A DNA stretch of 64,000 nt. Source: Pandoraea terrigena. GTDB lineage: Bacteria; Pseudomonadota; Gammaproteobacteria; Burkholderiales; Burkholderiaceae. This document shows, in pieces, positions 46,499-55,385 of this stretch; the stretch's first letter is position 1, and each line of letters begins with the position of its first letter. The translations under genes and the position numbers were made by a program. The DNA is taken from NCBI RefSeq assembly GCF_902459705.1, contig NZ_CABPRU010000002.1, forward strand, positions 248,001 through 312,000, in the 5' to 3' direction. The notes under the pieces were generated by a model. The model was given only the letters and a program-made list of their open reading frames with translations. It was not told where the DNA came from and made no database searches.

Positions 46499-47695
46499 AT
46501 GCCGACACTCTCCGATGCCACACGTCAGTACCGCCATCGCCTGATGCAAGACCTGATGGACTGCGCGCACGTCGATGCGCTCGTGTTCACCGCCGCCGAC
46601 TTTTTCCAGTGGGCCACGAACTTTCACGTCGATGTCCAGACGTGGGAGCGTCCCATCGCCGTTTGCGTGCCGCGCAACGGCGAGCCGTTCGCGGTAATGA
46701 ACGAGTTGTCCACGCATCATCTGATGATGGCGCGCGAGCGTGGCCATCTGTGGCTCGATCTCGATCGCGTCACCCTCTACGCCGAGCATCCGCGTGTGAC
46801 GCAACGCCAGCCGCTGCTCGCCGACGTTCCGGCCCTGATCGCCGACACGCTGCGCGCCGCCGGTCTGGCCGGATCGCGCATCGGCGTCGATGCGGCCAGC
46901 GGCCCGCTGGCGCGCGCCGCCGGGCTGCTGCCCGACGCAAAGCTCGTGCCCATGCTCACCGAGATGCGCGCCCTGCGCTGGGTCAAGCACGACGAGGAAA
47001 TCGCCATCATGCGCGCCGCCGCCGAGCTGGCCGATTGGGTGCAGGACCGGTATCGCGAGAACATTCGTCCGGGGCGCCTCGTGCAGGAACTCGACTATTC
47101 GATGGCCGCATTGATGGTCACGGAAGGGGCGAAGCGCTTCCCCGGCGAAAACCTCGAAGTGATGCGCTGCTGGACGCTCTCCGGCCCCGCCTCGGCTTCG
47201 CCGCACGGCGATGGTGCCTCGTGCGGCGCGCGCATCAACGCGGGCGACGGCATGGTCAATATCGTGATCCCGCGCCTGAACGGTCTCGTGATCGAGAACG
47301 AACGCACGTGGTTCTGCGGCAAACCCTCAAGCGAGCAGGCGCGCTATTACGAGGTCGCACGCGCCGCCAATGAAGCCGCGGTAAACGCCGCCGTGACCGG
47401 CAAGCCCGTCTCGGGGATCGACGCCGCCGCGCAGGCAGTCATCGAGAAAGCGGGGTGCGGTGAATGCATCCGCCATCGCACGGGGCACGGCATGGGCATC
47501 ATCGGCCATGAGTACCCGGACGACATGGCGTTCAACCATCGTCCGCTGCTCGCGAACGAAGTCTATTCGGCCGAGCCGGGCATCTACGTCTACGGCCTCG
47601 GCGGCTTCCGCCTGGACGACTCGGTCGTCACCGGCGACACCCCCATCATGCTCACGCGTACGCCGCGCACGCTCGCGCACGCAACCATCGATTGA
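46499..47695 (+). CDS. M24 (creatinase/prolidase-fold) family hydrolase with altered metal site
   Basis: 398 residues with the creatinase-type N-domain and a C-terminal pita-bread domain (from about 165). Aligned by eye to aminopeptidase P, the five metal ligands are I255 for Asp, E266 for Asp, H330 (TGHGMG), E359 (SAEPGIY) and D373 for Glu. Three of five are changed, so a normal dinuclear aminopeptidase is doubtful; metal-free creatinase-like C-N hydrolysis is an alternative. AAGG precedes ATG 46499. It lies between the transporter and amidohydrolase genes, which suggests action on the imported compound. Confidence 0.82.
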   Translation: MPTLSDATRQYRHRLMQDLMDCAHVDALVFTAADFFQWATNFHVDVQTWERPIAVCVPRNGEPFAVMNELSTHHLMMARERGHLWLDLDRVTLYAEHPRVTQRQPLLADVPALIADTLRAAGLAGSRIGVDAASGPLARAAGLLPDAKLVPMLTEMRALRWVKHDEEIAIMRAAAELADWVQDRYRENIRPGRLVQELDYSMAALMVTEGAKRFPGENLEVMRCWTLSGPASASPHGDGASCGARINAGDGMVNIVIPRLNGLVIENERTWFCGKPSSEQARYYEVARAANEAAVNAAVTGKPVSGIDAAAQAVIEKAGCGECIRHRTGHGMGIIGHEYPDDMAFNHRPLLANEVYSAEPGIYVYGLGGFRLDDSVVTGDTPIMLTRTPRTLAHATID

Positions 47696-47759
47696 ATACG
47701 AGGCGGGTTTGCCCGGCGACCCCGGGCAACGCCAGACACACCATCCTGGAGGAGAGGTC

Positions 47760-49001
47760 ATGGAGTCGATTCTGTTGTCGAATTGCGCGCTGCTCGACCC
47801 GGTCAAGGGCGAGCTGCGGGAAGACCACGCCGTCCTGATCGAAGGCGGACGCATCAAGGAAGTGTCCGACAAGCCGATTCGCGCGCCGTCCGCACGCGAG
47901 ATCGATGCCCACGGACGCACCGTGATGCCGGGACTGATCGATCTGCACGTGCACGTGCACGCCACGCAACTCAACCTGGCCGCGCAAGCGCATCTGCCCA
48001 ACGTGCTGGTCACGCTCAAGTCAGTGCCGATTCTGCAGGGCATGCTGCGGCGCGGTTTCACTACCGTGCGTGACGCGGGCGGGGCGGGACACGCCATCAA
48101 GCAGGCGGTCGAAAGCGGGCTGGCCGAAGGGCCGCGCTTGTTCGTGTCGGGCCGCGCGATCAGCCAGACCGGTGGACACGGCGACGGACGCGCGCGCACC
48201 GACTACATCGGTACCGACGGCCCGTGCCCGTGCTGCGTACGCGTTGGCGCCCTCTCACGCGTGGCCGACGGCGTCGACGAAGTCCGACGCGCCGTGCGCG
48301 AAGAGCTGCAAATGGGTGCCGACCAGATCAAGATCATGGCCTCGGGCGGCGTCGCATCGCCCACCGATCCGGTTGGCGCTTGGGGCTATTCCGAAGACGA
48401 AATCCGCGCGATCGTCGCGGAAGCGCGCGCACGCGGCACCTATGTGCTCGCCCACGCCTACACGGCATCGGCCATCGAACGCGCCGTGCGCTGCGGTGTG
48501 CGCACCATCGAACACGGCAACCTCGTCGACGCCCCCACCGCGCGCTATATGGCCGAGCAAGGCGCGTACGTCGTCCCCACGCTGGTGACTTACGATGCCC
48601 TCGCGAACGAAGGCAAGTCGCTCGGGCTGCCCGACGATAGCGTCGCGAAGATCGCCAACGTTCACGCGGCGGGCCTGCGCTCGCTGGAAATCTTCCGCGA
48701 GGCCGGTGTCAAGATGGGTTACGGCTCGGATCTGCTGGGCGAATCGCAGCGCCTGCAGAGCGACGAATTCCGTCTGCGCGCCGAAGTGCTCTCGCCGGCG
48801 GAGATTCTGCGCAGCGCGACGGTCATCGGCGCCGAGGTGCTCGGCCAATCGGGCCAGTTGGGCGAGATCGTGCCCGGCGCGCATGCCGATGTGCTGCTCG
48901 TCGACGGCAATCCGCTTGCATCGCTTGACTGTCTGCTCGGTCAGGGCGAGCGAATTCCGATGGTGATGAAGGGCGGTAGAATCCACGCTCTCACGCTGTA
49001 G
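47760..49001 (+). CDS. Amidohydrolase (binuclear, prolidase/imidazolonepropionase-like)
   Basis: 413-residue TIM-barrel metal hydrolase. Visible metal-site residues are the HxHxH of DLHVHVH (H63-H67), carboxylated-lysine candidate K191 (KIMASGG), H232 (LAHAYT), H252 (IEHGN) and D324 (GSDLLGE), a complete binuclear set. The C-terminus has the beta-sandwich ending GAHADVLLVDGNPL. Relatives cleave N-acyl amino acids or dipeptides with C-terminal Pro, Arg or Lys, or lactams; the substrate here is unknown. GGAGGAGAGG precedes the ATG. It follows the M24 gene by 64 bases. Confidence 0.87.
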   Translation: MESILLSNCALLDPVKGELREDHAVLIEGGRIKEVSDKPIRAPSAREIDAHGRTVMPGLIDLHVHVHATQLNLAAQAHLPNVLVTLKSVPILQGMLRRGFTTVRDAGGAGHAIKQAVESGLAEGPRLFVSGRAISQTGGHGDGRARTDYIGTDGPCPCCVRVGALSRVADGVDEVRRAVREELQMGADQIKIMASGGVASPTDPVGAWGYSEDEIRAIVAEARARGTYVLAHAYTASAIERAVRCGVRTIEHGNLVDAPTARYMAEQGAYVVPTLVTYDALANEGKSLGLPDDSVAKIANVHAAGLRSLEIFREAGVKMGYGSDLLGESQRLQSDEFRLRAEVLSPAEILRSATVIGAEVLGQSGQLGEIVPGAHADVLLVDGNPLASLDCLLGQGERIPMVMKGGRIHALTL

Positions 49002-49049
49002 GGCCCCCTGCGCAAGGACCCCGACGGCTAACCCTTCCGTGGAGAATCG

Positions 49050-49964
49050 ATGGATTTCCGCCACATCGACGCCTTTCGGGCGCTGATGCTCACGCGCACG
49101 ACCACCAAAGCCGCCCAGGTGCTTGGCACGTCGCAGTCGGCGGTCAGCCGTCTCGTGGCCGATCTCGAACGCTCGACGCGCCTCACGCTGTTCGATCGCG
49201 CGCGCGGTCGGCTCGAACCCACGGCCGAGGCGTTCGCGCTGTTCGAGGAGGTCGAGCGCCGCTACGCCGGCCTCGACAACATCCGCGAATTCGCCCTCAA
49301 TCTGCGTAACCCCGACAAGGCCGTCATTCGCGTGGGGTCGGTCCTGTCGTTCGGCCTCGGCTTCTTCGCGCGCGTGATGGCCGGCTACCGGGCGGTGCAT
49401 CCGAGCGTGCAGCTCGCGCTGACCACGGGGGCCTCCGATCTCATTCGCGATCAAGTCGTCACGCATCAACTCGCGCTCGGCCTCGTGACCGACACCATCG
49501 ACGTGGCCGCGACCGATGCCGTCTCGTTCGCCAAGCTCGACGCGATCTGTGCCCTGCCCGCCGGTCATCCGCTCGCGTGCAAGAAAGTGATTCGCCTGGC
49601 CGATCTGAAGGGGCAGCCAATCCTGTCGTACGAACCGACAGACATGGTGCGCTGGGGCATGGATCAGCGCTTCGCCGAAGGCAATCTGCATCAGCAGGTT
49701 GTCGCCACGGCGCGCTATTCCATCAACATCGGCACGATGGTCAAGGAGAACGTCGGCATCGGTTTGCTGCACCCCGTAGCCGCCTACGATTTTCTCGACT
49801 CCGATCTCGTGTTACGCCGCTTCGAACCGTCGATGCCGTTCCACACGCTGCGTATCACGCCGCGCGCGGCCGCCCCCAGTGCGCAACTCGACGACCTCGT
49901 ACGTGTGATGGAAACCACGCTAGACGATGTCATGCGAGCGGTAGAAGCCCGGACGAAGCGCTGA
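49050..49964 (+). CDS. LysR-family regulator of the transporter/hydrolase operon
   Basis: 304 residues. The HTH reads TKAAQVLGTSQSAVSRLVADLER, followed by a LysR effector domain with SFGLGFFARVMAGYRAVHPSVQ. It is the last gene in the run, 48 bases after the amidohydrolase, with GGAGA ahead of the ATG. Being co-directional rather than divergent, it probably acts on the dyad region at 42295-42338 far upstream, or on its own operon. That link is inferred from position only. Confidence 0.86.
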   Translation: MDFRHIDAFRALMLTRTTTKAAQVLGTSQSAVSRLVADLERSTRLTLFDRARGRLEPTAEAFALFEEVERRYAGLDNIREFALNLRNPDKAVIRVGSVLSFGLGFFARVMAGYRAVHPSVQLALTTGASDLIRDQVVTHQLALGLVTDTIDVAATDAVSFAKLDAICALPAGHPLACKKVIRLADLKGQPILSYEPTDMVRWGMDQRFAEGNLHQQVVATARYSINIGTMVKENVGIGLLHPVAAYDFLDSDLVLRRFEPSMPFHTLRITPRAAAPSAQLDDLVRVMETTLDDVMRAVEARTKR

Positions 49965-49985
49965 CGCGACGGCTCTCGCCTGCGG

Positions 49986-50867
49986 CTACCGCATGTGGTC
50001 ACACATGGCGTCGACGAACACGCGCAGCTTCGGCGAGAGGAGGCGGCTGGACGGCCACAACATCCAGAACTGGCCGGGATTTTCCAGATAGTTGCCGAGC
50101 AAGACCTGAAGTTCGCCGGCCGCGAGCGCATCGCGAACCAGAAAGTCAGGCATGTACGCGATGCCCAGTCCGTGCGTGGCCGCACTCAGCAACGCCTCCA
50201 TGTTGTTGCATGTGAGGCGCGTGCGCAGCTTCGGTTCGTGCGTCACCGCTGGCACGAACGCCCATGACTGCAACTTTCCAGACGTCGGAAAACGAAAGCG
50301 CAGGCACGCGTGTGTCTCGAGGTCATCCGGGGTTTGCGGCGTGCCACGCCGCGCGAGATAGCCGGGCGACGCGCACAACACGAAGCGAAACGGCCCCACG
50401 CGGCGCGACATCAGTGTGGAGTCCGGCAGGTCGCCACTGCGAATCACCACATCCAACCGGCGCTTGATCAGATCGACGATGCGGTCGTCGAAATCCAGAT
50501 CGAGTTCGATGTCGGGATACTTTTCGGCAAATGCAGGCAGCAGCGGCATCAGGAACCGGTAGGCCGTGACGGGCAGCCCGACGCGCAATATGCCGCGCGG
50601 TATCTGCGACACCTCCGAGAGCATGGCGCGGGCGTCGGCCAGTTCGTCGAGTACGCGCCGGCAGCGCTCGTAATACGTCTGCCCCGCCTCGGTGAGATTC
50701 ACACGTCGCGTGCTGCGCTGGAAAAGCCGTACACCGAGTGTCGCTTCGAGCCGCGCAATCTGCTTGCCGATCGCCGACGCCGACACACCCATCTCCCGCC
50801 CTGCCCCCACGAAGCTCAAGGTCTCGGCCGCTCTCACGAATGCCGCGATTTCCGCCAGATTGTCCAT
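49986..50867 (-). CDS. LysR-family regulator beside the MFS gene
   Basis: 293-residue LysR regulator of the AaeR/DhcR-like subgroup, with HTH FVGAGREMGVSASAIGKQIARLE and effector segments GILRVGLPVTAYRFLMPLLPAF and LGIAYMPDFLVRDAL. ATG 50867 is chosen over 50885 since AGGAG lies eight bases ahead of it. It is divergent from the MFS exporter gene across about 180 bases and is probably its regulator. Convergent with the LysR gene at 49050, leaving 21 bases. Confidence 0.86.
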   Translation of the reverse strand: MDNLAEIAAFVRAAETLSFVGAGREMGVSASAIGKQIARLEATLGVRLFQRSTRRVNLTEAGQTYYERCRRVLDELADARAMLSEVSQIPRGILRVGLPVTAYRFLMPLLPAFAEKYPDIELDLDFDDRIVDLIKRRLDVVIRSGDLPDSTLMSRRVGPFRFVLCASPGYLARRGTPQTPDDLETHACLRFRFPTSGKLQSWAFVPAVTHEPKLRTRLTCNNMEALLSAATHGLGIAYMPDFLVRDALAAGELQVLLGNYLENPGQFWMLWPSSRLLSPKLRVFVDAMCDHMR

Positions 50868-50902
50868 CGTCACAAGCTCCTGCATGGTTGGCTGCGCACC
50901 GC

Positions 50903-50929
50903 AGATTACGGAATTTTAGTCGTTAATCT
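50903..50929. promoter_or_regulatory. Possible LysR site between lysR and the MFS gene
   Basis: AGATTA (50903-50908) and TAATCT (50924-50929) form a 6-bp dyad with 15 bases between, in the divergent spacer. The spacing suits LysR sites, but the arms are short. Confidence 0.4.
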
Positions 50930-51049
50930 ACGAACGCTTGGCCTGTTTATCCAGCATTGAAGATTTTCTAGCATGTATGGCGTGACGTCGGCCGACGTTC
51001 CTTTTCCGACCCGGATGCGCGTCAGCGCGTCTTCATCAGGACCTTCTTC

Positions 51050-52639
51050 ATGTCGATCATGGCTTCCCGGCCCGTGCCGCGCGACGATGCCTCGTGGCGC
51101 CGCCGGCGACTGGGCCTCTTTTCCGTTTGCCTCGCCGCGCTGCTTCTCCCCATATGTTTCTCGGGCGGCGCGGTCGCCACACCCGCCATCGGTGCGGCAT
51201 TGCATGGCAGCGCGCTCGAGATGCGCTGGATTACCAGCGCCTTCATGCTCGCGTTCGGTGGTTGTCTGATGGCCGCTGGCGCGTGCGCCGACGCCTTCGG
51301 ACGCAAACGCATCTTCTTGCTCGGCGTGGGGTGCTTGCTGCTGACGTCGTTGGCGCTCGCGTTCTCGCGCTCGGCACTCGCGGTCGATTGGCTGCGCGCG
51401 CTGCAAGGCGTGTCGGCCGCCGCGACGCTCGCGGGCGGCGGTGCATCGCTGGCCCAAGACTTCGACGGGCACGCCCGGGCGCGTGCCTACGGCTTGCTTG
51501 GTACAACCTTCGGCGTGGGGTTGGCTTTCGGCCCGCTGCTCGCCGGGCTACTCATTGTGCGCTTCGGCTGGCAAGGGGTGTTTGCCGCCACCGCGGTTGT
51601 CGCCGCACTTGCGCTGGTCATCGGTACGCGCGGCATGCGCGAATCGCGCGATCCGGCAGCCACGGGGCTCGACTGGCCCGGCACGCTGTCATTCACCGGC
51701 GCGCTCGCCAGCTTCACCTATGGCGTGATTCAGGCACCGGCGCTGGGGGCGACTGCACCGGAGGTCATCGGTGCACTCGCATTCGCCGTGGTGTTGGCCG
51801 TCGCATTCGTTGCCATCGAGCGGCGTGTGGCGCATCCGATGCTCGACCTGACACTCTTTCGTTACGTGCGTTTCATCGGCGTACAACTGCTGCCCGTCGC
51901 GACTAGCTGCTGCTACATCGTGTTGCTCGTATTGCTGCCGTTGCGCTTTATCGGTGTGCATGGCGACAGCGAAGTCACGGCCGGGTTGCGCATGACAGCG
52001 TTGTCACTGCCGATGCTTGTGGTGCCGTTCGTCGCCACGCAGTTGGCGCGGCGCATTCCCTCTGGCGTGTTATGCAGCACGGGACTGGTGCTGGCGGCGG
52101 CAGGTCTGGCGTGGCTGGCGCGCACCGTCGGCGCACCTGACACCGGCGTGCTGTGTCCCGCGCTGTGGCCAATGCTCCTGATCGGCGCGGGGAGCGCAAT
52201 GCCCTGGGGCCTGATGGACGGCTTGTCGGTGAGCGTCGTACCGACCGATCGTGCGGGCATGGCCATGGGCATTTTCAATACGACACGTGTGGCCAGCGAA
52301 GGTGTGATGCTCGCGCTCGTCGGCGCCGTGTTGATCGCACTGATCGGCGCGCAGTTGCCGGACATGCCCGGCGCCGTAGCACCGGACGTCGCCCGGGAGG
52401 CCGTCAACCGCCTCGTCGCGGGGGACATGCACGGGGCGATGGCACGCGCTCCGGCGTGGGGCGAAGCGGCATTGCGCAGCGCTTACGAACATGCCTTCGC
52501 AACCCTGCTCGACCGGCTCGCGATCGTCACCCTGTTGTGTGCCATCGTCGTGTTTGCCTGCCTCAGCGGCAAGACCCGCAGCGGCGCCACCGACACCGCC
52601 GATCTGGGCGAACCGTCGACCGACACCGCCACGCCCTGA
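51050..52639 (+). CDS. MFS transporter, DHA2 (14-helix) type
   Basis: 529 residues with about 14 membrane helices, the size and pattern of drug:H+ antiporters of the EmrB/QacA group. Motif A-like GACADAFGRKRIF in the first loop and the motif C region GLLGTTFGVGLAFGPLLAGLL of exporters are visible. A cytoplasmic insert near residues 445-475 and a short polar tail are present. The cargo is unknown. AGGA precedes the ATG. It is divergent from a LysR gene and shares a terminator with the convergent purM. Confidence 0.87.
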   Translation: MSIMASRPVPRDDASWRRRRLGLFSVCLAALLLPICFSGGAVATPAIGAALHGSALEMRWITSAFMLAFGGCLMAAGACADAFGRKRIFLLGVGCLLLTSLALAFSRSALAVDWLRALQGVSAAATLAGGGASLAQDFDGHARARAYGLLGTTFGVGLAFGPLLAGLLIVRFGWQGVFAATAVVAALALVIGTRGMRESRDPAATGLDWPGTLSFTGALASFTYGVIQAPALGATAPEVIGALAFAVVLAVAFVAIERRVAHPMLDLTLFRYVRFIGVQLLPVATSCCYIVLLVLLPLRFIGVHGDSEVTAGLRMTALSLPMLVVPFVATQLARRIPSGVLCSTGLVLAAAGLAWLARTVGAPDTGVLCPALWPMLLIGAGSAMPWGLMDGLSVSVVPTDRAGMAMGIFNTTRVASEGVMLALVGAVLIALIGAQLPDMPGAVAPDVAREAVNRLVAGDMHGAMARAPAWGEAALRSAYEHAFATLLDRLAIVTLLCAIVVFACLSGKTRSGATDTADLGEPSTDTATP

Positions 52640-52662
52640 CGCGCGCGAGCGGGCCAAAAAGA

Positions 52663-52693
52663 AAAGCCCGCCGAGGAGATCCCGGCGGGCTTT
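52663..52693. terminator. Shared terminator of purM and the MFS gene
   Basis: 11-bp stem AAAGCCCGCCG (52663-52673) with CGGCGGGCTTT (52683-52693). Read leftward from purM it runs into a T-rich tract, so it is a good purM terminator; it may also stop the MFS transcript. Confidence 0.88.
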
Positions 52694-52736
52694 GCGCGCG
52701 TTCCGGACGCTGGAAGGGCCCAGCCCTCCCCGTGTC

Positions 52737-53783
52737 TTACGACACGATCGTTTGCGCTTCGCCTTCCTTTCGCTCGCGGATCGTGCCCAGACGGTAGACC
52801 GTCTCGCCCGACGCTTCGAGGTGCTTGACGGCGGCATCGGCGTCAGCGGCCGACACGATGACCGCCATGCCGATGCCGCAGTTGAATACGCGGTGCATTT
52901 CGGCGTCGGCCACCTTGCCATGGGCCTGCAGCCACTGGAACAGCGGCGGCAGCGTCCAGGCGTCTTGTTTGATGTCGGCCGTCAAATGGTCCTGCAGGAC
53001 GCGCGGAATGTTCTCGACGATGCCGCCGCCCGTGATGTGGGCCATGCCCTTGACCGGCAGCGCCTGCATCAGGGCCAGCAGCGGCTTGACGTAGATGCGC
53101 GTCGGGGCCATCAGCACGTCGCGCAACGGCTGGCCGTGGAAGTCCGCGTCCAGGTCCGGCTTGGCGACGTCGATGATCTTGCGAACGAGCGAATAGCCGT
53201 TTGAGTGCGCGCCCGACGAGGCCAGCCCCAGCACCACATCGCCCGGCACGATGGTCGTGCCGTCGATGATCTTGCTCTTCTCGACCGCACCGACGGCGAA
53301 GCCGGCCAGATCGTACTCGCCGTCCGGGTACATGCTCGGCATTTCAGCCGTCTCGCCGCCGATCAGGGCACAGCCCGCCAGCTCACAGCCCTGCGCGATG
53401 CCCTTGACGACAGTGGCCGCCGTGGCCACGTCCAGCTTGCCGCACGCGAAATAGTCGAGGAAGAACAGCGGCTCGGCGCCCTGCACCAGGATGTCATTCA
53501 CGCTCATGGCCACCAGATCCTGACCGACCGTGTCATGCTTGTTCAGCGTGAAGGCCAGCTTGAGCTTGGTGCCCACGCCGTCGGTCCCCGAAACGAGCAC
53601 CGGCTCCTTGTAGCGCTTGGGCACTTCGAACAGTGCGCCAAAGCCGCCAATGCCGCCCAGCACGCCATCGCGCAGGGTTTTTTTGGCAAACGGCTTGATC
53701 GCTTCGACCAATGCGTCGCCCGCTTCGATGTCGACGCCAGCGTCGCGATAGGAAAGGCCGGATGTTTCGTTAGGGTGTGACAT
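52737..53783 (-). CDS. purM: Phosphoribosylformylglycinamidine cyclo-ligase (AIR synthetase)
   Basis: 348-residue ATP-dependent enzyme forming aminoimidazole ribotide in purine synthesis. It starts with the family's [22 protein letters not shown] and has [49 protein letters not shown] and the [15 protein letters not shown] segment. Full length. It is divergent from hda, with a small inverted repeat in the spacer. Confidence 0.97.
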   Translation of the reverse strand: MSHPNETSGLSYRDAGVDIEAGDALVEAIKPFAKKTLRDGVLGGIGGFGALFEVPKRYKEPVLVSGTDGVGTKLKLAFTLNKHDTVGQDLVAMSVNDILVQGAEPLFFLDYFACGKLDVATAATVVKGIAQGCELAGCALIGGETAEMPSMYPDGEYDLAGFAVGAVEKSKIIDGTTIVPGDVVLGLASSGAHSNGYSLVRKIIDVAKPDLDADFHGQPLRDVLMAPTRIYVKPLLALMQALPVKGMAHITGGGIVENIPRVLQDHLTADIKQDAWTLPPLFQWLQAHGKVADAEMHRVFNCGIGMAVIVSAADADAAVKHLEASGETVYRLGTIRERKEGEAQTIVS

Positions 53784-53804
53784 GACGGGAATGCATCAAG
53801 GTTC

Positions 53805-53823
53805 GGTAAAATGCGATTTTACC
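53805..53823. repeat. Inverted repeat GGTAAAAT-N3-ATTTTACC between purM and hda
   Basis: Perfect 8-bp arms in the divergent spacer, 22 bases from the purM start. Each arm contains TAAAAT, so it may hold overlapping -10 elements facing both ways, or an operator. Confidence 0.5.
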
Positions 53824-53929
53824 CGATGCGCGTGTCCTTTCGGCACGCAAACGGGATATCGGACGCAAGCCGACGCCGGCGTGCCCTGTAAACCGTACTC
53901 CGCCGGCCTTTTGCCGGCTTTCCTCGTTC

Positions 53930-54640
53930 GTGATCCAGCAACTGTTTCTCGACCTCGGCACACCGCCGCCCGCCACGTTCGACAATTTCATTGTCGGGCC
54001 CAATCGCGAGGCGGCGCAGACGCTCGCCGCCCTGCCCGCCGAACTCTCGGCCGGTACGGCGCGCGACCGCGGCATCTACCTCTGGGGGACGGCCGGGTCC
54101 GGCCGCACCCACCTGATGGAGGCCCTGTGCCATGCCGTCGGCCCGAGCGCGCGCTATCTGCGCCCGAACAGCCCGCTGGCCGCCTTCACGTTCGACGACG
54201 CGAGCACGATCTACTGCGTCGACGACTGCGACCATCTCTCGCCCACCCAGCAGATCGCCGCCTTCAACCTGTTCAACGAGACGCGCGCCCGCCCGCACTG
54301 CGCCTTCGTGGCCGCCGGCGCCCAGCCCCCCGTCGACATGCCGCTGCGCGAAGACCTGCGCACCCGTCTCGGCTGGGGCCTCGTATTTCACGTTGTGGGC
54401 CTCGACGACGACGGCAAGAAGCAGGCGCTGCAGAACGCCGCACGCGAGCGCGGTTTGCAGTTGGCGAGCGACGTGCCCGCCTACCTGCTCACGCACTTCG
54501 AGCGCGACATGTCGAGCCTGATGGCGTTGCTCGACCGTCTCGACCGGTTTTCGATGGAACAGAAGCGCGCGGTGACCCTGCCATTGCTGCGCCAGATGCT
54601 CACCCACACCGATCCGGCCGCTCCCGAAGGGAAAAACTGA
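53930..54640 (+). CDS. hda: DnaA-homologue Hda, regulator of replication initiation
   Basis: 236-residue AAA+ protein related to DnaA domain III. With the loaded clamp it stimulates ATP hydrolysis by DnaA. The clamp-binding motif QLFLDL lies at residues 4-9, right after the GTG start, which supports that start. A P-loop-like segment YLWGTAGSGRTHLMEAL, the Walker B-like IYCVDDCDHLS and the sensor region LRTRLGWGLVF follow. No good ribosome site is seen. First of a run with overlapping genes downstream. Confidence 0.92.
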   Translation: MIQQLFLDLGTPPPATFDNFIVGPNREAAQTLAALPAELSAGTARDRGIYLWGTAGSGRTHLMEALCHAVGPSARYLRPNSPLAAFTFDDASTIYCVDDCDHLSPTQQIAAFNLFNETRARPHCAFVAAGAQPPVDMPLREDLRTRLGWGLVFHVVGLDDDGKKQALQNAARERGLQLASDVPAYLLTHFERDMSSLMALLDRLDRFSMEQKRAVTLPLLRQMLTHTDPAAPEGKN

Positions 54641-54695
54641 CCGGCGTCGCGTCGGTTCAGGTAAGCAGGCCGTAGCTTCAGGTAAAATTCGCGCA

Positions 54696-55385
54696 ATGAC
54701 CAATTTAGCCCTCTTCGATCTCGACCACACTCTGCTGCCCACGGACAGCGACAAGGAGTGGGGCCGTTTCCTCGTGCGCCAGGGCGCTGTCGAGCGTGAC
54801 TCGTACGCGCAGGCCAACGAGGCCTTCTACCAGGATTACCGCGCCGGCCGGCTCGATATGCCGGCCTATCTGCGTTTCTGCCTCGCGCCGCTCGCGCGCT
54901 ACCCGCGCGACCAGCTCGACGCGTGGCACACGCAGTACATGGAAGAAGCGATCCTGCCGCACATTCGTCCCGAAGCGCTCGCGCTGCTCGACACGCACCG
55001 TCAGGCGGGCGACCTGTGCGCCATCGTGACGGCCACCAACACGTTCGTCACGCGGCCGATCGCCCGGGCGTTCGGCGTCGATCATCTGATCGGCACCGAG
55101 CCGGCCGTGGCCGGCGACGATCCGAACGCACCGAATGCACGCTATACCGGCGACTATATCGGCACGCCGAGCTTCCGCGAGGGCAAAATCACGCGCACCG
55201 AAACCTGGCTCGCCAGCCTCGGCAAGACGTGGCGCGATTTCGACCACGTCTTTTTCTATAGCGATTCCGCCAACGACGTCCCCCTGATGGAGAAGGTGAA
55301 CCATCCGGTGGCAACGAATCCCGATGAGGCGCTGCGCGACATCGCGCTGGCGCGTCGCTGGCCCATTCTCGAGTTGTTCCAGTGA
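54696..55385 (+). CDS. HAD-superfamily (IB) phosphatase, SerB-like
   Basis: 229 residues. HAD motif I FDLDHTLL, motif II TATNTF (serine/threonine position), and motif III/IV with FYSDSANDVPLM are intact, so phosphatase activity is likely; the substrate is not known. TAAAAT (54683-54688) ends seven bases before the ATG with no ribosome site, suggesting a leaderless mRNA start here. The stop overlaps pcnB as GTGA. Confidence 0.88.
   Translation: MTNLALFDLDHTLLPTDSDKEWGRFLVRQGAVERDSYAQANEAFYQDYRAGRLDMPAYLRFCLAPLARYPRDQLDAWHTQYMEEAILPHIRPEALALLDTHRQAGDLCAIVTATNTFVTRPIARAFGVDHLIGTEPAVAGDDPNAPNARYTGDYIGTPSFREGKITRTETWLASLGKTWRDFDHVFFYSDSANDVPLMEKVNHPVATNPDEALRDIALARRWPILELFQ

Noticed and set aside
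47710-47728. GC hairpin between the M24 and amidohydrolase genes
   Set aside because: Short stem without T tract; the two genes are close and probably cotranscribed.
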